From Roseivirga sp. UBA6061 (GTDB lineage: Bacteria > Bacteroidota > Bacteroidia > Cytophagales > Cyclobacteriaceae): DNA of 64,000 bases. The notes under the pieces were generated by a model. The model was not told the DNA's origin and did no database searches. It saw nothing but the letters and a program-made list of their open reading frames with translations. The first letter of the stretch is position 1, and every line of letters begins with the position of its first letter. Of the stretch, positions 59,600 to 64,000 are shown piece after piece. The stretch is from the NCBI GenBank assembly GCA_002427745.1, contig DIYF01000008.1, positions 51,869 to 115,868 of the forward strand, read 5' to 3'. Made by a program: the position numbers and the translations under genes.

Positions 59600-59635
59600 C
59601 CCCCTTAGGGTCTCCTGCAAGGGACCCTAAGGGGG
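59600..59635. repeat. 13-bp inverted repeat with a diverged second copy downstream
   Basis: Perfect arms CCCCCTTAGGGTC and GACCCTAAGGGGG around a 10-base centre containing TCCTGCAAGG. A related segment at 59790-59831 shares TCTC-TGCAAG, CCCTAAGG and CTGAA in the same order. It may be a small dispersed REP-like repeat, or a terminator without a T-run. Confidence 0.6.
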
Positions 59636-59789
59636 TCTGAATGGCAATGGCTTTGATATACAAACCCTGATTACGATATGGGTCTTGTCGGAAGGTCTTA
59701 CTTTATGCACAGTGTCGATTACGGCAAACAGAAATAGTACCTATCTTAAATGATTCAGGTTCATCTGTATAAATGCATGAGGGACGCTG
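59636..59789. other. Intergenic between acyltransferase and barrel genes
   Basis: With the repeats on both sides, the gap from 59473 to 59817 must hold the barrel-operon promoter (minus strand). No exact TTTG-N19-TAnnTTTG match was found. No gene is seen. Confidence 0.45.
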
Positions 59790-59831
59790 ACCCCTATAAC
59801 CTCTCTTGCAAGAGCCCCTAAGGCTCCTGAA
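59790..59831. repeat. Diverged copy of the TGCAAG/CCCTAAGG repeat
   Basis: Shares an ordered set of short words with the inverted repeat at 59600-59635 and overlaps the last codons of the acyltransferase gene. The stem is imperfect here (CTCTTGCAAGAG is palindromic in the centre). Confidence 0.4.
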
Positions 59832-61071
59832 CCGCGTCTGTTTTACCGGTCAGGCTTTCCTTATTTCCGGAGGGTTTTGTACTTGACTGCCCGGGCTTCA
59901 GACCAAACAGAAACCGGGTCAGATTATTGGTTTGAATCAGCTTATAGAGCAATATGGAAACCGGAATAGCCGTAAAGGCAATGGCCAGAAACTTGAGGCC
60001 GGGGCTGAGTTCTGTGCTTACGATGTAATAGCCAAAGACTATGATCAGGGTCTGGTGAAGTACGTAGATTGGAAGGATACTGATGTTGGCCGGGACAAGC
60101 AACTTATGGTTGAAGTTCATAGATCTGGCAAAGAGGGCCAGGAAGAACATAATCCAGCTAAAAGCAATGAACATGGCAACAATGCTGGTGCCCACATGTA
60201 GCCAGTTAAACACAGGACTCATATAGGCCTGGATGTACTCTTCTCCCAGGGAACCCATATACATAAAGATGGATGATGAAAGTATACCTGCATTCAGAAA
60301 CAGCCACATTCGCTTCTTGACAATGATAAGAAAATCCTGATCAGCCATGAAGATGAAGCCATAGAGGAAGGGCCAGAGGTAGACAAAGAAATCTGCCCAG
60401 TCCGTGTACTCAGTAAAAACAGGCTTAAGTGCTATTCGGAAAACAATCATAGGAATAATCAGTATGAAGATGCCCGGACCGGTAGATGCTATTCGCTTCA
60501 GCCAGTCAAAACGGAGCTTTCCTTTGCGGATGGCATTGAGCAGCGGAAGGCTCAGAAGGGTCATCACAAACAGGAAGGGCAAATACCAGATATGCGTCCC
60601 CAGATGACCAAACCAAAGGAGTACACTGATGCCCATATTGGCTCCCAGCTGCTCTATGGGATAGGCCGACAAAAATATAAGATAATCCCCCTCAAAACCT
60701 CCGAACATAATCCACTCATAGAAGCGCTGAGGAGGAATAATCAGGAAAATGCCAAAAAGAAAAGGTACCAAAAGGCGTTTGATGCGGTCTTTCATAAAAG
60801 CCTCTTTTCTGGCTCTCATGGCCAGCCAGGTGCCTGCCCCGGAGACGAGAAATATCAGGAACATCCGCCAGCCATGGGTAAACATGGTGAGGATGTCAAA
60901 GACCAGCGTCTGCTCTTCATTTTTGATATGCCAGGGAAAGTGATCGAAAGGTCGCCATGAGTGGAAGAGGAAGAGCAGCCCAAAGGCCAGAACTCTGAGC
61001 CAGTCCAGGTAATAGAGCCTTTTGTGTGTCGTGTTGCTTTGATTGCTTAATTCAGTATTTCGTGTTTTCAT
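59818..61071 (-). CDS. Acyltransferase-3 family membrane protein
   Basis: A 417-residue protein with ten or more membrane helices, from ATG at 61071 (an in-frame start at 61185 adds 38 residues with no family resemblance). The N-terminal RLYYLDWLRVLAFGLLFLFHS matches the conserved opening of acyltransferase-3/OpgC-like proteins, with the Asp and Arg kept and the later His in FLFHS. Such proteins acylate sugars or lipids at the membrane. The polar C terminus (about 30 residues) is unstructured. It lies downstream of an AraC regulator gene that probably controls it. Confidence 0.85.
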   Translation of the reverse strand: MKTRNTELSNQSNTTHKRLYYLDWLRVLAFGLLFLFHSWRPFDHFPWHIKNEEQTLVFDILTMFTHGWRMFLIFLVSGAGTWLAMRARKEAFMKDRIKRLLVPFLFGIFLIIPPQRFYEWIMFGGFEGDYLIFLSAYPIEQLGANMGISVLLWFGHLGTHIWYLPFLFVMTLLSLPLLNAIRKGKLRFDWLKRIASTGPGIFILIIPMIVFRIALKPVFTEYTDWADFFVYLWPFLYGFIFMADQDFLIIVKKRMWLFLNAGILSSSIFMYMGSLGEEYIQAYMSPVFNWLHVGTSIVAMFIAFSWIMFFLALFARSMNFNHKLLVPANISILPIYVLHQTLIIVFGYYIVSTELSPGLKFLAIAFTAIPVSILLYKLIQTNNLTRFLFGLKPGQSSTKPSGNKESLTGKTDAVQEP

Positions 61072-61137
61072 CGTTGGTTCGGTTTGTTTAACTGAAGCAA
61101 AACAGCGATGAAAAACGGCTTCAATCGCCCATGCGGG

Positions 61138-61180
61138 AAAGTCTGGACCTTCAACAGGTCCACCCCTGTAAGTCTGGACG
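61138..61180. repeat. Direct repeats upstream of the acyltransferase gene
   Basis: GTCTGGAC occurs twice (around 61141 and 61172), with an AACAGG / CCTGT inverted pair between them. Direct repeats are typical AraC-type targets. Short words, so tentative. Confidence 0.35.
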
Positions 61181-61208
61181 CGCAAGTCTGACTGTTGAGA
61201 GTTTGGAT

Positions 61209-62348
61209 TTAATCCGGTATTCTCAATTGTTTCTGATACTGGGAGGGAGTCATTTCAGTGAACTTCTTGAAAACCTCATTAAAGGAAGATTTGGAACTAA
61301 AGCCGGACTCATAAGCCAGTGCCAGGATGGTGAATTTTTTGTTGGCAGGATCTGCCAGTTTTTCTTTCACCAACTCTACCCGATAGCTGTTCACAAAATC
61401 GAAAAAGTTTCGATTGAGGTTTTCGTTGATTACCTGCGACAAATGATTAGGAGATAGCTTCAGATTCCCGGCCACCTGATTTAGCGAGAGCTTACCGTCC
61501 AGATACGGCTTTTCTTCTTCCATAAAGGCAAGCAGCCTCTTAAGCTGCTCCTGAGATTCGTCCTTTTTCAAGCTCGATTTGGCATATTGAGCATTGCCGG
61601 GTTGGGGTTCTTTTTCCTTAAACTCTCTGGGCTGGGCCGAGAAGATTACCTGTTGTTTGATGCCATGGAAACCTCCGAAAAAGACAGCGGCTGTGATGAC
61701 AATATAGATAAGGTTATCCCCCCATTCCATAGGTATTACCTCGCTGAAGTTTCCGAGAATATTGGTGATAACTACCGTCACCCAAATGATGGTCATGACC
61801 CAAATTACCTGCCAGAGCCACTTCAGGTCGATCTTATCTGTATAGGAAAACTGCTCACCGATTTTCCGGTTGTGCCGTTTTAGTAAAACCAGGCAGAGAA
61901 TGAGGTAAACCGGACCCAGGAAGATTCTGAAAAGCCCCAATGCCATGAAGACGGGTATTTCCGGATCCTCAATCATGAGGCGGTCCTCTTCTACCGAGTC
62001 TCCTTTATTCACCATGAGTTTGAAGAACACAATTACCGTGAATACTATATAGGGAATAGTATGCAAGAGATGCAGCGAGCTGAGCTTCTGATCTTTTCGG
62101 GTGATGGAAAGTACGTAAATATAGGCTACCGGCCCCAGCAACATGGCAATACAGGTGGTAAGCCCAAGAAATATGGGGAACTCAGAAGCCTTGCCCAGCA
62201 CTTCCTGATAGTAGGCTACCAGGGCCAGTCCCATAAGCACAAACCAGAATGCCAGCACATAGTCGCTGGTAGCCCTGGGCTTCTTATTGAAAATAAGCAG
62301 TGGTAAAAAAAATGCCTGTACGGCCCCAACAATAAAGATCAGCTCCAT
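61209..62348 (-). CDS. AraC-family regulator with membrane-embedded sensor half
   Basis: A 379-residue protein with seven membrane helices in the first 235 residues (starting FIVGAVQAFFLPLLIF) and a C-terminal AraC double helix-turn-helix (LSLNQVAGNLKLSPNHLSQV, LALAYESGFSSKSSFNEVFK, then MTPSQYQK). It has the same architecture as the regulator at 4156. It precedes the acyltransferase gene on the same strand by 137 bases, with short direct repeats (GTCTGGAC, twice) in the gap that could be its binding sites. Confidence 0.9.
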   Translation of the reverse strand: MELIFIVGAVQAFFLPLLIFNKKPRATSDYVLAFWFVLMGLALVAYYQEVLGKASEFPIFLGLTTCIAMLLGPVAYIYVLSITRKDQKLSSLHLLHTIPYIVFTVIVFFKLMVNKGDSVEEDRLMIEDPEIPVFMALGLFRIFLGPVYLILCLVLLKRHNRKIGEQFSYTDKIDLKWLWQVIWVMTIIWVTVVITNILGNFSEVIPMEWGDNLIYIVITAAVFFGGFHGIKQQVIFSAQPREFKEKEPQPGNAQYAKSSLKKDESQEQLKRLLAFMEEEKPYLDGKLSLNQVAGNLKLSPNHLSQVINENLNRNFFDFVNSYRVELVKEKLADPANKKFTILALAYESGFSSKSSFNEVFKKFTEMTPSQYQKQLRIPD

Positions 62349-62418
62349 AAATGGGTAAAGAGAAGCTAAAGCTACACACTTTTGGTCATTTCATAGAACC
62401 TGAAATCGTAAGAAGGAT

Positions 62419-63342
62419 TTACTTAAATCCCAGCCTTTTTCTCATCACTGAATCTGCCAGACTGTTTTGCCCCCAGTAAGGGCTTTTCACCTCATGTGTT
62501 CGGGTAGCTCTGGTGGTATAGGTGGCTCCGTTTCTGCCGGTTTCCTGCTCTTCCCAGGCCACGATAGTATGTGGAAAGGCTGTTTCAAAGGTTATCACCA
62601 GGGTGCGGTTCAGGTTCTTATAATCGATGCTGTATTGTGTGAGTGCTTTTGGCGAAAGGTCAGCATCTCTTAGTTTTGACTTCCTCGCAGTGGCATTTTC
62701 CACTTTAAAATCCTGATGGTTCAACCGCAAAAACTGGGTACCCGGAATGATCTGAATATCACCCGTTGGCAAGTCCTGAGGTCGCATTCTGATTTGAGCC
62801 CAGACCTCATCTTCGAGTAATACAGCATTGAGACTGAACTCCTGATCAGCTTCGTTTTGAAAATATGAGTGTAATAGCCCATTGTATTTTCCATTTCTCA
62901 GGTTGAGCTGGGAATAGCTGTGGCCACACCATTCCTGTGCAGAGGTAGACACTTTAAGAGTCGCTTGTCCGTCTACCGGGCTAAAACTGGAAGTTATCAG
63001 GGAATAGGGGTAAATGCCCGTCCAGAATCTTTTGGTATTGTTCAGTTTAAGCACTGATTTCACATTGTTCCGTGAGCCTCCTTCAAACTTTACCTGCTTG
63101 TCGGTACGAAAGTCTTCTGTCACAAATACCAGTACGGCATCACCTTCATGAATTTCGCCATAGCGCGACTGCTCCAGCTTGTAGCGCGTCAGCTCGGCCC
63201 GGCCACTATACCAGTAATCTTTCCACTCCTGACTAACAGGACCGGACTTTTTGTTTTCCTGGCTGTTGACATCAGCACAGCCCAAAGTGATCAGGGTTAA
63301 AAGAATGAGCACAGTTTTCTGAAATCTTTCTATGGAGTGCAT
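62419..63342 (-). CDS. Conserved Bacteroidota lipoprotein
   Basis: A 307-residue lipoprotein (LLTLITLGC, lipid cysteine about residue 21). The family is widespread in Bacteroidota and recognisable by DYWYSGRAELTRYKLEQSRY, GEIHEGDAVLVFVTEDF, then SVLKLNNTKRFWTGIYPYS and QEWCGHSYSQLN. Similar proteins have often been labelled septum formation inhibitor Maf, but they have no Maf motifs and are exported, so that name should not be used. No function is known. It lies upstream of the AraC gene by 70 bases. Confidence 0.8.
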   Translation of the reverse strand: MHSIERFQKTVLILLTLITLGCADVNSQENKKSGPVSQEWKDYWYSGRAELTRYKLEQSRYGEIHEGDAVLVFVTEDFRTDKQVKFEGGSRNNVKSVLKLNNTKRFWTGIYPYSLITSSFSPVDGQATLKVSTSAQEWCGHSYSQLNLRNGKYNGLLHSYFQNEADQEFSLNAVLLEDEVWAQIRMRPQDLPTGDIQIIPGTQFLRLNHQDFKVENATARKSKLRDADLSPKALTQYSIDYKNLNRTLVITFETAFPHTIVAWEEQETGRNGATYTTRATRTHEVKSPYWGQNSLADSVMRKRLGFK

Positions 63343-63396
63343 AAGCTTGGAATTGAGTGGTTATACAAAAATACAAAGAGCCTCTGGCCTTCTAAC

Positions 63397-63412
63397 CTCA
63401 TGCTTGCATGAG
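63397..63412. repeat. Palindrome between S41 peptidase and lipoprotein genes
   Basis: CTCATGC / GCATGAG with a 2-base centre. It lacks a T-run on either strand, so it may be an operator for the lipoprotein gene at 63342 rather than a terminator. Confidence 0.4.
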
Positions 63413-63503
63413 TTGTTCCGGACAAGGGCTTTTTCATATTTTATTGTCACCTCTCGTACAGAGATACCAGGTTGTGGCTATTAGCATTGACTTCTCTGCG
63501 ATC

Positions 63504-64000
63504 TCATTTCTGACCATTTAGAAGTGAGATTGCCTTATCAATCAGGGGGTCTCTTCCTGCGTGGAAATCTTCCAGTGTGTTTTCAATCCGGATATCCGGA
63601 GTGACACCTTTATCTTCCAGCAGGACGGAGTCGACCGTATAGTACTGCTGATGAGAAAGATAGGTATTCATGCCATTGGGCAGGCGGTAATTATAAACAT
63701 CTGAAAAGTATCCCCCTGTGGAAGTGCCGACAATGGTGACATGGTTTTCGCCTGAAAGTGCCAGAACAAAGCCTTCGGCAGCACTGAAGGTAGCATCGCT
63801 TACCAGGAGTACTACTGGTTGAGAGTAGGTATGCCCCTGAGGCTTTACTATTAGGGGCTGGTGTTTTGAGAAGCCTGTGGCTCCTTTTTGTACTTTATAA
63901 CCATATACACGCTGTTTTTTTACAAAACGGCCTGCCATTTCTTTATCCACGTCACCCCCCAGGTTGTACCTCAGGTCTATAATAAGCCCTTTTGTGTTTT
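63504..64000 (-). CDS. S41-family peptidase, C-terminal part (runs off the window)
   Basis: The frame continues to the right edge of the window. Beyond the internal ATG at 63950 it still reads TKGLIIDLRYNLGGDVDKEM, the conserved S41 strand and glycine turn, so the true start lies outside. The nucleophile serine is in SDATFSAAEGFVLAL. Then come VGTSTGGYFSDVYNYRLPNG and the C-terminal GVTPDIRIENT. S41 peptidases (C-terminal processing or tricorn-like) degrade or process proteins in the periplasm or the cell surface. At least 165 residues are visible; the N-terminal domains are not. Confidence 0.9.
   Translation of the reverse strand, partial: NTKGLIIDLRYNLGGDVDKEMAGRFVKKQRVYGYKVQKGATGFSKHQPLIVKPQGHTYSQPVVLLVSDATFSAAEGFVLALSGENHVTIVGTSTGGYFSDVYNYRLPNGMNTYLSHQQYYTVDSVLLEDKGVTPDIRIENTLEDFHAGRDPLIDKAISLLNGQK

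Noticed and set aside
62419..63342. Annotation as septum formation inhibitor Maf
   Set aside because: The protein has a lipoprotein signal and none of the Maf nucleotide pyrophosphatase motifs.
1..64000. tRNA, rRNA, riboswitch, integrase, transposase, attachment site or replication origin
   Set aside because: I looked for tRNA-like TPsiC words, recombinase or transposase motifs and long flanking repeats, and found none that could be supported.

Overview
The window is chromosomal DNA from a Bacteroidota bacterium, most likely a marine Cytophagales relative (Cyclobacteriaceae/Fulvivirgaceae/Roseivirga type). The reasons are several TonB-dependent receptors with N-terminal carboxypeptidase-like (CTLD) domains, an ECF sigma/FecR/TonB receptor set, LytS/LytT two-component pairs, PadR genes coupled to MacB-type permeases that carry a cytoplasmic prefix, and promoters of the Bacteroidota form TTTG-N19-TAnnTTTG. 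The placement is inferred from gene content; no rRNA, tRNA, CRISPR array, prophage or insertion sequence was seen.

Layout. 1-5.2 kb: radA, a DM13 lipocalin-like secreted protein, a PLP-dependent deaminase, an RluA-type pseudouridine synthase and a membrane AraC regulator. 5.3-6.7 kb: two secreted lipoproteins, one with an EExxHxxTHxGY motif and one ClpP-like. 7.1-10.3 kb: minus-strand set of two dimeric-barrel proteins, an AraC regulator and a frameshifted gene, preceded by a TetR/NemR-like operator. 10.6-12.9 kb: a decayed stretch holding a GH95 fucosidase remnant with two nonsense codons, a second broken gene, an intact Kelch protein and a DUF418 C-terminal scrap. 12.9-17 kb: M19 dipeptidase, DUF6702, HupE/UreJ-like membrane protein and a purple-acid-phosphatase-like enzyme. 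17-20 kb: secreted EEP nuclease/phosphatase, an unknown gene, and an LCIB-type carbonic anhydrase homologue. 19.6-23.3 kb: thioredoxin and TonB receptor divergent from a DtxR/MntR regulator, with a DtxR palindrome filling the promoter spacer. 23.2-31.5 kb: TrhA, a K+ channel and MscS in one unit, a LytS/LytT pair, NDH-2 and a radical SAM protein.

31.8-45 kb is a paralogous export/remodelling island: four large MacB/FtsX-type permeases without an ATPase, two PadR regulators that start their respective units, near-identical operators in front of both PadR genes, and a second LytS/LytT pair. 46.7-52 kb holds a repeat lipoprotein followed by an ECF sigma factor, FecR anti-sigma factor and STN-containing TonB receptor, a transenvelope signalling set.

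The most unusual unit is at 52-59.5 kb (minus strand). A SusC-like beta-barrel protein has a CTLD but no recognisable TonB plug domain. Four bases after its stop comes an alpha-2-macroglobulin-family protein with an intact CxEQ thioester motif and a complete TonB plug domain in its middle. This looks like a TonB-dependent receptor split in two, with the plug delivered on a thioester protein. The window ends with an acyltransferase, a membrane AraC regulator, a conserved lipoprotein and the 3' part of an S41 peptidase.
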